NCBI RefSeq assembly: GCF_907165205.1
Contig: NC_058192.1
Location: forward strand, 11,842,001-11,906,000
Reading direction: 5' to 3'
DNA length: 64,000 bases
Source: Coccinella septempunctata
Taxonomy: Eukaryota; Arthropoda; Insecta; Coleoptera; Coccinellidae
The notes under the pieces were generated by a model. The model did not search any database. It was not told the origin of the DNA and was given only the letters and a program-made list of their open reading frames with translations. A program made the position numbers and the translations under genes. Positions 11,445 through 23,022 of the stretch are shown one piece after another. Position 1 is the stretch's first letter. Each line of letters begins with the position of its first letter.

Positions 11445-12637
11445 TACAGGGTGATACCTGAACTACAACTTTTTAACCCAACGAGATAAAGGAAAATTAA
11501 TGAAACATTACGTTTGTCTTTTTTCGAGATACTAATAATGCCATCAACTGCATTACTCTATCTTTTTTTGTTTTCGACTTATAGGTCAAAATTTAAATTT
11601 GGCCTATTTCAACTTTGGTCATCTCCGTTTCTATTTTTGCTAAGACGTTGAAATGAAAGCATTATTGAGACACTTTTTTGATAACAAGCCGGTGGAGTAC
11701 TATGATTGCTACCTACAGGTTCATTTGCTGAGCTATAACATAAAGTTTTGTTTTTGCGTATGGAAACCGTAGTTTGAAATGACTTAAAAAGAATCGCCAT
11801 TTTTTCCCGTTTCAGAAATACAGGGTAGTCCAGATCGTAACCAAGAACTTTTAACCACGTGTTCTACATCAAAAATAAGCCCTAGTTTGTCATATTAACA
11901 TATGTCGAGAAATGTGTCCTCTCCGAAATACAGGGTGTTAAAATTATAGAAAAAAAATGTTTTTCTTTAATAACTTTCACACTGCTTGAAATAATTTTAT
12001 GAAATTTGAGACATAGGTTTTGAGCTTCAAGGAGCACTTTTTGCATAATATCATTTCTTTTCCATTCTACCAGTGGCTTCCGTACTGCAGTGGGACTGAA
12101 TATTTTCAGATAAAAAATGATACGCCACTGGTTTTTCCGACGATAAAATTTACTATTTAAATCCTTATTCAATTTGGAGCAAATTCGGTTTCTTAACTTT
12201 TGGCTGTACGAAGCACTGTTTCCGGTTAAAAAATAAAATACATTCTCATGCATGAAGAAATCGCCAAAACATTTCTTGACATATGTTTATATGACAAACT
12301 AGGGCTTATTTTTGATGCAGAATACGTAGTTTCTTGGTTACGATCTGGACCACCCTGTATATCATACATCGCTTTCAGTCTTTCCAAGTCATTTTAAACT
12401 ACTGCTTTCATAAGAAAAAACACATCTTTATGTTATAGCTCAGCAAATATAGGTACCTGTTGAAAAAATCATAGTACGCTACTAGATTGCTATCAGAAAA
12501 GTGTCTGTAATTTTTCATTATCAGTTTCTCGAAAAAAGACGATCGTAATGTAGCATGCATTTTCCTCTATCTCGTTGGGTTGAAAAATTTGTAGTTCAGG
12601 TATCACCTCGGGTATCACCAATTTTGCTCACCCTGTA
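11445..12637. mobile_element. TACAGGGTGATACCTG foldback element with a nested insertion
   Basis: The left arm (11445 to about 11810) begins TACAGGGTGATACCTGAACT. The right arm (about 12360 to 12637) is its diverged reverse complement: matching landmarks include the AACCCAACGAGATA, TTTTTTCGAGA and GCTGAGCTATAACATAAAG blocks. The right tip has about 30 extra bases before the final CACCCTGTA. The element has no credible gene. The interval 11819-12359 between the arms is a second foldback of another family, so the native element is about 650 bp. Confidence 0.75.
11819..12359. mobile_element. inner foldback element, TACAGGGTRGTCCAGATCG ends
   Basis: The left end reads TACAGGGTAGTCCAGATCG and the right end is the inverse of TACAGGGTGGTCCAGATCG. 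About 80 bp of arm sequence (including ATCAAAAATAAGCCCTAGTTTGTCATAT) is shared in inverted orientation. The centre contains another TACAGGGTGTT word near 11923, possibly part of a third element. The minus-strand frame at 11882-12253 spans arm sequence and is not taken as a gene. Confidence 0.75.
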
Positions 12638-14177
12638 CATAGTGAGTAAGGAGTAACGCACAAAAATCAAGTATTCGCTTTCACTACTTTGTGGAGAAAT
12701 AATCTGTGTGTCCATCCTCGGGGATCAAATCATGCTCAGCAACAAAGAGTCTATGCTTTTCTGGCATTCTGAGTAGCCTTGTGAGACAAAGCTTAGGTCG
12801 TTGAACGTCAGGTGTCGCATCGTTTTATTTCATACTTCGATGCCGCTGCGGGATTTCAACAAAAGGTCGTCTGTTCCATTCAGTAGGCATCGTTTGGTTG
12901 AGATATGTGAAACTGACGAGCTCAAAGAAGAGAGAAACCGGTCATTTGAAATAACTTAACTACTCTCGACCCGTCGTAGAAGGTGCAAGATACAAATGTA
13001 CATAAAAAGTTGCATAATTTTAAACAAAAATTGAGCTGCTCGATAATTTTTCTACAAAATAGCAGAAGAGATTTATGTGAGCTACTTTTTACTCACTCTT
13101 TACTATGCTTGTTCTATTTCTTAGGATGAATTCCAAGACCACTATACAGGGGACGATCTGGAAGTACATTAGGGTTAAATCGAGCTCAAGTTAGTGATGA
13201 TCCACCCTATATATGCAGCAGTCCCTGGTCAAGCTACCCCAATTCATCAGGGTAACCTGCAAACTGAGATTAAAAAAGGGGTAACAGAGTTCAATAAACG
13301 AAACCCCTCACCCTAACGAAAAAAGTTGAGGATTGTACCGATAATTGAAAACCAGAATCCTCGTCGATTCTCAGCATGGGATCGAAGTTCAAACTCAATA
13401 TCGGCATACGCCAGACAACGTTAATAACCTTTCCTTATTAAAATCGCAGCCCGAATTGTAAATCATACACACAATGCTGTGCGTGCGCGCTCTATTAAAT
13501 CCTGCAAGTTGCATTTTCGCTTCGCGACGACCAAATCCTGCCGACTCGATGTGTTCCCGGGTCTGCCGGTTTTAATAACCGTGTACTATCCAATTTCTAT
13601 AATTTACTACCGGCCCCCGTTCGCAGCGGCGAGTTTTCCATCTGGGTGTGCTCCGGAGGGGGTCGCAAAAAAGTGCCTCCAGCTACGTGGACTTTCTTCC
13701 GATAAAAAACTAATTTATGAAGTGAAATTATGGCGCTGAGTATCCTGGATTATGGCATAATTAATTTTCTGCATCCCCCTATGGGGGTGTTTAAGGGCGG
13801 CGAATTCCTGGCAGGTACGTTCTTGGGCGCGTGAATATGACATATCGATTGGAAACCAGCTGCACAGGGTCTTTCGCAAGGAGCTCAGTTGATATGGGTT
13901 AGGTTAATACCGACCGTCTATTTGTTTAACTTTCCTCGAGGTTCATGAGAGTTTTGTTGTTTTCACGAGTTCGACCAACATCGAAATCATGGTCAGTATT
14001 CACTCCTCTTTCACGGAATAATCTTCCTGTTGATACTTTAAGTGGTGATGGTCAGTTAACCCGATAAAGATGGCAATATTTGTTGATTTTCATACCAATG
14101 TATCTTTTGAATCGATATCTCTCATTATTTATCTGCCTTTCTATGAAGAGGTTATCCTTTTAGGATTTATCGATTCA
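12638..14177. other. intergenic DNA with a GC-richer block
   Basis: No gene was recognised. About 13440-13820 is clearly less AT-rich than its surroundings, with CpG-containing words, runs such as CCCCCTATGGGGG near 13775, and TAATTAATTTTC. A plus-strand frame of 86 codons at 13479-13739 lies here but shows no domain. A cis-regulatory block is one reading. Confidence 0.3.
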
Positions 14178-15658
14178 AACTGCTCCACTTGAGTTAGGGA
14201 TATCGACTTAAATTGTAAAAAGTATAGTTGAAATAAGATTTTTGTGATGAAAATTCATATTAATACGATTTCAAGTTGCCAATTAATTTTAACCTGTAGA
14301 TCTGCAACGTATACAGGGTGGTTAAGAAAAATCTAGTAAAAAAACGAAAATTTATTCCCAGATAATTCAACCATTTTGAGACTATCAATACAATGTACGG
14401 CCTCCACGGGCATCAATAACAGCTTGACATTTTCTTTGCATACTACACACGAGGTTGTTGACCATTTCTTGAGGAATTTGGTTCTATAAACAGGGCAGAA
14501 GCTCTCTCATATCATTTAAGGATTCTGGTTGATGATTATCTAATCTTCTTTGGAGCATATCCCATGCATGTTCTATGTAATTCAAATCAGGTGAGTGCGG
14601 AAGTATTGGTAAATGTGGAATACCAAGCTCCTCGCGCGCATTCTCAACTAGGGCTGCACGGTGCGGTCTAGCGTTATTGTCTAGAAATTGAAAAGTTTCA
14701 CCAATAGCAGCGTGAAAATTTGGCACAACATTGTCAATGACATGCTCCCTATAGTGTAAGGCGGTCATATTCCCAGGACAAATGAGTAGATCTGTGCGCC
14801 CATTGAAACATATCCCGGCCCATACATAACACTACCCCCTCGGAATGGATGGACTTCTTGGACATAGCGACGATTACGGGGTATGCGTGGGATTTTCCAT
14901 ACCCTTATTCTTCGAGAATCATAAAATCGTCCATATCTGGATTCATCAGTGAAAAGGACACTAAGCCATTGATCGTTCCAATTTATATGTTGCCTTGCCC
15001 ATTCCAGTCTTGGACGCTTATGGTCACGTGTTAATGGAACTCCTCTTAATGGACGTCTAGAACCTAGATTCACCCCTCTCAAACGTTGTCTGATGGTTTC
15101 GATAGAAACTTGGACACCAGCTGCATTTTGAAGAGTATTCCTTAGCATTCTACACGTAGATGTAGGGTTTCTTCTCGCCGAAACGGTGATGAAACGATCC
15201 ATGAGCAGGTGTTGTTTTTCGTCACCCACCAAGCCTTGGTCTTTTCAACACGGAACCTGTCTCCCTGAACCTATTCCAAAGTCGGGATATCACACTTTTG
15301 CTGACTTGGAGCCTTTGCGCTACAACAACCTGAGTTAGGCCACCCTGTAGCATTGCGATAGCCCTATTAGCCTCAGCGTTTGTTAATTTACGTCTTGGCA
15401 TTTTCAGAAAACTCGTTTCAAATCGAAGCCGTTGATAAACTGACTTCATTTCAAAATAAGAACATCCATGAAGCATATATGCAAAGAACCAAACTTCAGA
15501 AAAAAGGCAACCAGATTGACGAAATGTCTCATACTGATTTTTATTGGATCGATTCAAGTTGTTACCGAGTTTTAAATGATTTTACAGCGATTTTCTCGAA
15601 GATTATATACTTCTAAAAACGATTTGATACGATATCCCTAACTCTTGTGGAGCAGTTT
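14178..15658 (-). mobile_element. Tc1-like (DD34E) DNA transposon, copy 1, inactive
   Basis: The terminal inverted repeats read AAACTGCTCCACTTGAGTTAGG at the left and its inverse form (CTAACTCTTGTGGAGCAGTTT) at the right. The element is about 1.48 kb, normal for a full-length Tc1 element, and it encloses one broken transposase gene on the minus strand. A word beginning ATACAGGGTGGTTAAG near 14311 lies inside the 3' part. A shorter relative is at 52418-53527. Confidence 0.85.
14484..15401 (-). pseudogene. Tc1-family transposase pseudogene
   Basis: The start at 15401 gives MPRRKLTNAEANRAIAMLQ, then a helix-turn-helix region (VVVAQRLQVSKSVISRLWNR). After RLGG there is an in-frame TGA and a one-base insertion near 15210. 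Reading then resumes with the second DNA-binding part and the first catalytic Asp (LFTDESRYGRF). A second frameshift lies near 14790. The last part has FLDNNARPHRA and LPHSPDLNYIEHAWDML, and the spacing to the final Glu is 34 residues (DD34E). The second catalytic Asp is Asn here (LDNNARPH), whereas the copy at 52.9 kb keeps Asp (LDDNARPH). The gene is therefore dead by stop, frameshift and active-site loss. Confidence 0.88.
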
Positions 15659-16729
15659 ATTTGTACAGTGTATTTCGAGTAAGTGGGTCACTTGATTTTG
15701 TGACTTATTCGTTGAGCAAAATTAAAAGGGTAACCATCAGTTTGATAATCTTTTTAAAGGGCTACTCTTCTTTACTTTACCCTACTCCTCTCTACTTCTT
15801 TCCAACAGTTATGGTACGTGAAAATAAAAAACAGAAAGATAAAAATTTGAAAAAAGTTAGTCGAAAATTCACAACAGATAATCAAATTTATTTTTTTAGT
15901 TGAGATTATCGAGTTTCAAATCAAATTCAGTGAGAAACATCCAGCAGTTTCAGGAAAAATCTGTTGGGAAGGCTGAAAATCAACGTTGTTTTAAGTTTTT
16001 TGGAACGTTTATGTTTTAAATCGTGAACTGATGTTTTTTGGGCCAAAATCAAAAATCGGATGTATTTATTGGTCCGCCAACATGTTTCCCCCCAGATTTA
16101 TAACCTTCCAGAACTATAAATCATACAAACTCCCAACTTCCCTCCCACTGTACACACGTAAAATAGTGGACGTAGGCCAGAGCTCCTCTCCCACGAGAGG
16201 TGTTGTCAATTTTATCTATTTGGGAAACCGGTCTGCCGTATGTGCAAAATGGAGGTGGTTGTCGGAGGTTTCGAACCTTATTATTTCGCCGGGTAGATCC
16301 TGGGAGAGTCATTTGCGTTCAGCTAGATACTGGGGGAAATATTGACAGAGATACACCTTGTGGAAATGGAAACGAATAATAGTCGATGCTTGTGTTTCGG
16401 GGATTTGGGAAGTGAATTGTTGCGGACGGAGCTTTGAGTCTCGAAGTTTCTGGTTGAGGTTCGTTTGATTAAGGTTAATCCCTTGATCAAACGATCTCCA
16501 GGATGTTTGCGTTCGAAAATTCAGAAGTTGTCTTCGAGTTGATGAGTCTTTAGTATGTTCTCTTTAGTATATTCTCCTTACTGATGTTGGTGAGTGAGTC
16601 TAAATGTACACACTACTCAGATTTTTAGGGATAAATGAAGATTAATTCCAAGTATGTATAAAAAATAATTCGAAATAAAAAAACACAACAAATTTACTTT
16701 CCTCTATCTGTTCGAAATAAAATTAAGAA
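15659..16729. other. intergenic DNA, no supported gene
   Basis: Frames on both strands at about 16030-16345 overlap each other and have no recognised domain. Nothing else is seen. Confidence 0.4.
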
Positions 16730-18022
16730 TACGAGGACATACTGAAAAATTCTTAGCCTACTACAGAACCAAACAAAATTTCAATGTCAAAATATTTTAA
16801 AACTCAACATATTCTCCTCTTAATTGGATACATTTATTACAGCGAACCTGCAACGTCTCTAGACAAAAAACAAACAAAAAAAAATGTTTCTTCTTCATCT
16901 GCAAACCAGACCTCCACAGCTTTCATAAACTCCTCGCTGGAGAAAAACTTACGACCTTTTAAACTTTTTTTCAGTAGAGAAAAGGGATGAGAGTCGGATG
17001 GAGCTAAATCTGGTGAATAAGGGTGTTCTAGTAATTCAAACCCTAAATCACGAATTTTTTGAAAGGCAACATGAGATTTATGTGCAGGGGCGTTGTCCTG
17101 CAAAAACAAAACACCTTTGGATAACTTTCCGCGTCTTTTCTCTACAATTTTTTCCCGTAGAGTGGTCAGTAATGTCAAAATGTAATCTCCGGTTATTTTT
17201 CTACCCTTATTCAAAAAATCAATCATGAATACTCCATGGCAATCCCAAAAAACTGAAGCAAGAACTTTTCCAGCAGATTTTTGGACACGAAACTTCTTAG
17301 GTTTCGGAGAACTAGAGTATCGCCATTCCATCGATTGTTGCTTTGTTTCTAAATCGTAGAAACGTACCCAAGTCTCATCCATTGAAACAATTCGGTTTAA
17401 GAAATCTACATCGTGTTCAGATCTAGCACAGATCGAAGGCGATGCTTCTACCCTTGCACGTTTTTGGTTAACATTCAAACATTTGGGGATCCATTTTGCT
17501 GCAATTTTTCTCATGTCCAAATTGACGTGAACTATATGATAAAAGCGTTCGTATGAAATATTCAGTGCTTCAGATATCCGTTTTAGCCCAATTCGACGGT
17601 CTGATAAAATCATGTCATGAACGGCATCGATATTTTCGGGAACTGACACAGAACCAGGCCATCCCTATCGGTCATCATCTTCAATGGAAAATTTACCTCT
17701 TTTAAAGCTTGTATAGTCAATTTTTTACTGTCGCATACGAAGGACATTGATCACCAAGGAAATTAAGCATATCTTTGTAAATCTGCTTACCTCTTGACCA
17801 TTTTAAATACAGGTACTTGATGATGGCTCGATACTCCAATTTTTCGATTTTCACAACTCCTTCCAGACATCTTCTTTCTTTCTATTTATTGTAACTCTGG
17901 TTTTATTTTTGACCTCAAACTTCACACTGACACTTCTAATGAGTTATTGTTCGTATGCTAACGCAAAATTTTTTTATGCATGGAACTGGTCTAGGCTAAC
18001 TTAGTATCAGTAAACCCTAGTA
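16730..18022 (-). mobile_element. mariner element, copy 1, inactive
   Basis: The 3' end is at the left: TACGAGGACATACTGA at 16730, with TA as the first two bases. The 5' end near 18022 is eroded (CTAGTA where the other copies have CCTCGTA), but the internal TIR-adjacent block GGAACTGGTCTAGGCTAAC is preserved. The size of about 1.29 kb is normal for mariner. Related copies are at 43011 and 60632. Confidence 0.85.
16837..17649 (-). pseudogene. mariner transposase pseudogene, longest surviving frame (270 codons)
   Basis: The open part starts in the DNA-binding region (SVPENIDAVHDMILSDRR), then the linker MRKIAAKWIPKCLNV. It has the first catalytic Asp in SMDETWVRFYD, the block SAGKVLASVFWDCHG and the second Asp in FLQDNAPAHKS. 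The third Asp is in SPDLAPSDSHPF. One Pro of the usual HPPYSPDLAPSDYH motif is missing, so the Asp-Asp spacing is 33 and not the 34 of DD34D mariners, and Tyr-His-Leu has become Ser-His-Pro. Upstream of 17649 the frame is broken by a TAG and further damage, so the N-terminal helix-turn-helix is not in frame. The C-terminus is shifted after EEETFFF. Confidence 0.88.
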
Positions 18023-18879
18023 ACATACCATTGAATTTTCCCAACATTCTTTCTGAGCACCCTGTACATCTTGACGAAGATATGAAGCCGAAAATATATA
18101 ATCGTCTTCGAATCAGAATGCAAAATACGCAGGACTTTATAGTTCAGTAAATACGGACAAATGCGCCATTGAAATGAAGCCAAGAACTACAGCAACCCAA
18201 ATCGCAACAGTATTTCACGAAATTAATTAATATTCATGGCTCTCAAAATTTGGCAGTGCCATCGGTCGGCGCTTATAAATCCCGGGATTGGCGCTAGAAT
18301 ATCCAATTAATTCACATCGGTGCCGGCCCCTATTTTCTTACCCAATAGGTTCGGAAAAAAGCCGCTGCGACTCTACAGATTGTGGATGCAGAATCGGAAA
18401 CTTGCAATCAATTATATTCATCTATTACTCACTTCGCCAACGGAAGCTGCGCTTGCGTTCATTAATTGAGTCTCTCTCCGTGATTGTGGGTTTTCAATCA
18501 GCTGGACATCTACGTTTATACCCCTAATTTGTACGTTTATAACGATTCAGACACCAATGCTGGAAATTCCAAATCTGCTTTACTACCCACTGTCGGTTTT
18601 GATCATGTGCATGCATTTCCGTGAATTGTGGTAATAAATGATTCAGGGAACGGAACAGTTTGCAGCTTTCATGCGAGGGGAGACGTTATGACATGTACCA
18701 GAACAATAAACAACACAAATCCTGTAACCATTCTGAAAAAATCAATTAAATAATAGATCTTCATACTGGAAAGTCCCCCTGAATTAGGCCTTAGACCGCT
18801 AAATTTTATCTATCTAACCCCCCTGTGATCTGTATGTCCAGAAGACTTTCGATCTGCCTAGTGGTAACAAGTATGTGTC
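18023..18879. other. intergenic DNA with a GC-richer block
   Basis: No gene was recognised. About 18180-18530 contains AATTAATTAAT, CCAATTAATTCAC, CCCGGGATTGGCGC and CATTAATTGAG words in a more balanced composition. This could be a cis-regulatory block with homeodomain-type sites, but it is only a pattern. Confidence 0.3.
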
Positions 18880-19130
18880 CATATTCATCCACTGCTTATG
18901 ATGTTTTCTCTCTCGTATTATTCCTTTGTCACTGCTTCTCTTCGTATATCTCGGAGGGTAGCCTGTTAAACTTCTGAAGACTTTCATTTCTGTTGCTCGC
19001 AGGACGTTCTGGTGATCTAGTCGAATTTTTTTGGAGTCTGTTAGTATAGATCTTATGCAGGTAATATAAATTTCACAGAGCTTCTTGTCTCAATGCTCAG
19101 CGTCTGCTCTGTTTGCAGGGAACCAAATTT
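18880..19130 (-). mobile_element. fragment of a LINE-type ORF2, post-reverse-transcriptase region
   Basis: The minus strand reads LSIET, then after a frameshift KLCEIYITCIRSILTDSKK. Then come RATEMKVFRSLTGYPPRY and SSDKGIIRE. This order (LCxxYxTxIRPxLTY, then AAEMKxLRxxxGxTxxDxxRNxxIR) is the stretch that follows the reverse transcriptase in many arthropod non-LTR retrotransposon proteins. Only about 80 codons are recognisable and both sides are lost. It belongs to a different family from the LINE at 19279-20697. Confidence 0.6.
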
Positions 19131-19275
19131 ACAGCTAGGATGATAAATAATCTAGTGTTGAACTAGAACATAATGCATTTCACACATGGTACTAGGTAAC
19201 CCGTGTGAAATGTGGTCAAATAAGACTGAAACTGTCAGACTCTATCCTTCTTCGATGGGATGGTCTTTTCATCGG

Positions 19276-19294
19276 CATCATTCATTCATTCATT
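19276..19294. repeat. (CATT)n short tandem repeat, probable LINE 3' tail
   Basis: Four CATT units follow a CAT. In the minus-strand sense this is an (AATG)n tail directly after the LINE's 3' region, as expected for a non-LTR element that ends in a microsatellite and not poly-A. Confidence 0.6.
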
Positions 19295-20697
19295 GCTGTA
19301 TCCCGTTAACGGGAATAAATCTACAAAAAGACATAAAAAAAGAACAGACTTATAATTTCTTCGGAGTAATTGCCACTGTGTGCCCTCCTGTGACTGAAGA
19401 GACCCAACCGTGACCTACAGATCTTTCCATAATACGGACATGGATTGTCACCAACCAGATCTGGCCGCCGCTGTATTCTTCTCGTGTCTCCATTATAACT
19501 GTGCACCATAGACCTCCACTGTGACCTGTCTAACGCTAGTTGTTCCCAGTTATGATTGGCATTAACTGATTTTAGGGATTGATGTAGTATATTCTTAAAC
19601 CGCTCATACTGTCCTCCTGGTTTCCGGGCTTCCTCTGTCAATTCGCCATAGAGAGCTGCTATTTTGGGGAGTCTTGTGTCTTGCATCCTCAGAATTTGGC
19701 CGCTCCATCTGAGTCGGACCCTCGTTACTTGAGTCCCAATTGTTGTACAACTCGCTTGTTGCAAGACTTCTGCATTCGAAACTTTGTGGAACCATCTGAT
19801 ATCCATTATCTGTCTTAGATGACGTTGTTGCATTTGTTCAAGCTGTTTAATATGTCGCCTGTACGGCGTTCAGCTTTCGCTTCCGTAAAGTAGCGTTGGG
19901 AGGACGACTGCTTTGTAAACAGCTGTCTTGGTCTTTAGATTGAGGTCGTGATTTTGAAATACTCTGACTTTTAGCTTCCAGAATGCCCGTGATGCCGAAT
20001 TAATATGGTTGTGTGTTTCCGTGTCTAGGTTAGCCTTAGTATTTATGAAGCTTTCCAAGTATTTGAACTGCTCGACCTCTTCTAGAATTTCATTCTCCAG
20101 GCTGATATGTGTTTGAAGGCTTTCTGGCGGACTTACCAGAATTTTGGTTTTGTCGATGTTGAGTCTAAGGCCTAAAGCTTCGTATATATGTTTATAGGTG
20201 TCCAGCATTATCTGTAGATTCTCTGGGCTGCTAGCGATAAGTGCGCAGTCGTCTTTGAAAGGGTTTTTGCTCTGAGGTGCTTCAGGTTAAATAGGCCTCC
20301 ACCAAATCTGAATCTTATTCCAATACCTCTTACAGGCATACTCATGTCAGCGATTATCGAGACAGCTATGGCGAAAATATTGAACAGTAAAGGCGCTAAC
20401 ACGCAGCCTTGTTTTATTCCAGAGTTGGTTAAGAAATGGTCGGTTGTAGAGCCATTATGCTGTATTCTAGCGGTGTTGTTGGTATGTAGGCTTTCACACA
20501 ATGCTAAGAATTTTTCGGGTACTCCAAGGCGTCCCATGATTTTCCATAGCGCTCTCCGATTCACCGAGTCGAATGCCTTACTTAGATTGATGTAGGCTGT
20601 ATAGATCCTTGATTGTTGTTCACGAGCCTTCTCTTGCAGCTGTCGCAGTGTGAAAATTAGGTCCACCGTACCTCGATTTGGCATCATAAATGATATC
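19279..20697 (-). mobile_element. 5'-truncated non-LTR retrotransposon (LINE)
   Basis: A reverse-transcriptase-bearing body on the minus strand ends abruptly at about 20697 with no endonuclease upstream, and ends at the low-coordinate side in a short (AATG)n tail. This is the usual shape of a 5'-truncated, dead-on-arrival LINE insertion. The family cannot be fixed by eye. Confidence 0.8.
19321..20690 (-). pseudogene. LINE reverse transcriptase pseudogene
   Basis: In order: RGTVDLIFTLRQLQEKAREQ, the fingers/palm block YINLSKAFDSVNRRALW, the SGIKQGCVLAPLLFNIF block, a frameshift near 20280, and the catalytic box read as FKDDCALIASSPENLQ (both Asp kept; the usual Tyr-Ala is Phe-Lys). Next come the thumb region (LGLRLNIDKTKILVSPPES), VLPTLLYGSES, an in-frame TGA where Trp is expected near 19870, RHLRQIMDIRWFHKVSN, and a terminal Cys-His finger (NPCPYYGKIC ... 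GLFSHRRAH). One cysteine of the usual CPxCG finger is Tyr. At least one frameshift and one stop mark it as dead. Confidence 0.88.
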
Positions 20698-21849
20698 TAG
20701 TGACAGGTTCGATTCGGATCATAACATCTGTTGATATTTATATCGACAAGTGTTAAAGGTCTCGATTTATTCTTATTACAGTAGAAATCAGATTGTGATG
20801 GACCAAAATTCATCCCCCAGATACATCTTCCTACTTGAGATTATACAGAATTGCATTTCTCCAAGAAAGCAGCGAGGCTCCCCATCTACCGAAGGACATT
20901 TAGCCCGGATATAATCCTGCAGAGGCACTGAGATGGATCGAACCTAACAATTCTCACAAGATCCCATACTGGCCGATCTGTTTCAGATGCCACGAATCCG
21001 ATTGAAATATTACTCCCGAGGACACGAGAACCATTTCGAGTCTCCGCAAGGAGGGTGATAAAAGAACAATGCGAAGTATCGAAAGGGTGGAGAGCACGAA
21101 TGAAAAATAAAAAAAATACACCGCGAACCCTCGTCAAGCTCACCACGCCAGAATCTATATAACGCATAGACCGGACTTTTTTCACGTCCCATAAAAAATG
21201 TTGTGGCTCTGCCACTACGAATCGAGAAAACAAATAACCCTTATTTGTTCGTGTGGTATTTCATGCTAGGAATTTGGGGTCTCTCGTTTGTCACTGAAAT
21301 TTGTCAACTGTTTGATTGAGCAGGGAGTTGCAGATACGCAAACAGAGAGAAATCGATTTTATTCCTGAGAAGATGCCCCAACCGATGGATCCAAGAATCT
21401 TTATTGAGAAGATTAAAAAACGTATGTATTATTAGGAAAGCTTTAGCTTTAGATCAGTAAGGTACTGAAATGCTCCAGTTTCATTTTGAATTCAATTAAC
21501 TTTCCAGTAATGGCTTTAACTTTTTTCTACTCATAAAAAGGTTTAAGAAAAATTACCTACATCAGGGTATGTGTCTTTTTTGAATTGGGCGATGTAAAAG
21601 TGAGAATCCTCATAAAGTGCTGAAGGAGAAGTTTTGTTATATCATGCTTCCAGTCACCAAATGCTCTTCTTACCTCAGTACAAACGATTTGAGACTTGGC
21701 TAAACAGATCTTCCAATCTACCGTTACTAGCTATAAACTATTTTGTTACGTGATGTTTAATAAACTCAAATCACAACTATGGAAATTGTAATTATAAGTA
21801 TAACAACTGTAACGAAAAATGCAGGTTCTCGCATATAATAGGATGTGTA
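20698..21849. other. intergenic DNA, no supported gene
   Basis: The minus-strand frame of 115 codons at 20886-21233 lies in a slightly GC-richer block. It has no recognised domain and a second overlapping frame covers the same bases. It is left unannotated as a gene. Confidence 0.35.
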
Positions 21850-23019
21850 TACTCCATTCACTTTTATTTTAGCACTCGGTTGGCCATGGGAATTTGACAT
21901 ATTTCACTTTGTATAGTAAGAAAATGTGGGGTTATGACGCTTGTCAAAACATTTTTGGGTTTTGAATCAACGCTATGTTGTCCGTTCTACGTAAAAGTTT
22001 CTGTTATTACGTATTTTATCAGAATGTCGAATCTCTTCGGAAAATATGTGACGAACATAATTGGAGTTTATAAAAACTGATTGAAGGCATACCAAATCCA
22101 ATTATTTGCATGGAAAATACAAGAGATCAGTAAAATATCATAATATGCACTAGCTTGAGGAGAGGTAATGTTCGTTATCTTCTTTGGCTGAAGTTTGAAT
22201 ACTTTACATCAGTTGTAGATTTCAAAAATATTAACCCGCAGATGAAATGCATATGATGCAGTGGTTGGGAATGGGTATCTCCCGAAGGAATGAACAGATA
22301 ATTACAAGAATGTTAAATTCTTTAACAAAAATCATTGCATCAAAATAAGTAAAAGGAATTAAAGCAAGTTTCAAGTCAAGATGAACTTCACCTTTGAACA
22401 AAAATTTTATATTAATAAACAACTAACAGGACAACTGGCGCGTATTCGTGGCTGCTCATCATTGATCATTCATCATTGATATAATAATTAGGTATTTATT
22501 GGTACCTCAAGACATTTACAATGTATAGGACAAGTAAAATGAAAAATAGAAAAATCAATTTTCGGGAACTTATTCTACGATGACATTCATCGAAAATCCT
22601 GTAGTAAACTTTTCGCATTAATTCACTCAAACATAAAATTCTCAAATGCCACCACTTTTTTGGGTCTCCCAATAGAAGGAAATTCTTTGTCATCCTCTTC
22701 ATTCACAATCTTTCTGATTGAGGATATATTCAGCTGAAATATAAGTCGTTTAGATTCAGATGAAACATTATATAAATTCTCTTACATTTAATATGTTCGC
22801 TACCGTCTGACGTATTGTGGATTTTAGAATATCAGGGTACCTATATCTTTTTTCAATCACTTTCGGCATTTTCGTAATAAAAATTGATATTAGTTGTGGC
22901 AACGGCGTTATGACATTAACGACATTTCATGAGTGCCAACCTTACTCCGTTTTAGTTACAAAAACTTGAGAAAATTATTTCATGGCCAACCGACTGCTAA
23001 AATAAATGTGAATGGAATA
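21850..23019 (-). mobile_element. 1.2 kb TA-flanked TIR element, copy C
   Basis: The left end is TACTCCATTCAC at 21850 after TA; the right end is GAATGGAATA at 23019 followed by TA. Orientation is as in copy B. On the minus strand near 22600-22730 the second remnant exon is well kept (LNISTIR or ISSIR-type start, VNEEDDKEFPSIGRPKKVV), and a 68-codon frame in another phase overlaps it. The region of exon 1 before the intron is partly deleted here. Confidence 0.85.
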
Positions 23020-23022
23020 TAA

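Noticed and set aside
11882..12253. Minus-strand frame of 123 codons
   Set aside because: It lies wholly inside the inner foldback element and includes arm sequence.
20886..21233. Minus-strand frame of 115 codons
   Set aside because: A second frame overlaps it and no family is recognised. A GC-richer patch alone explains the lack of stops.
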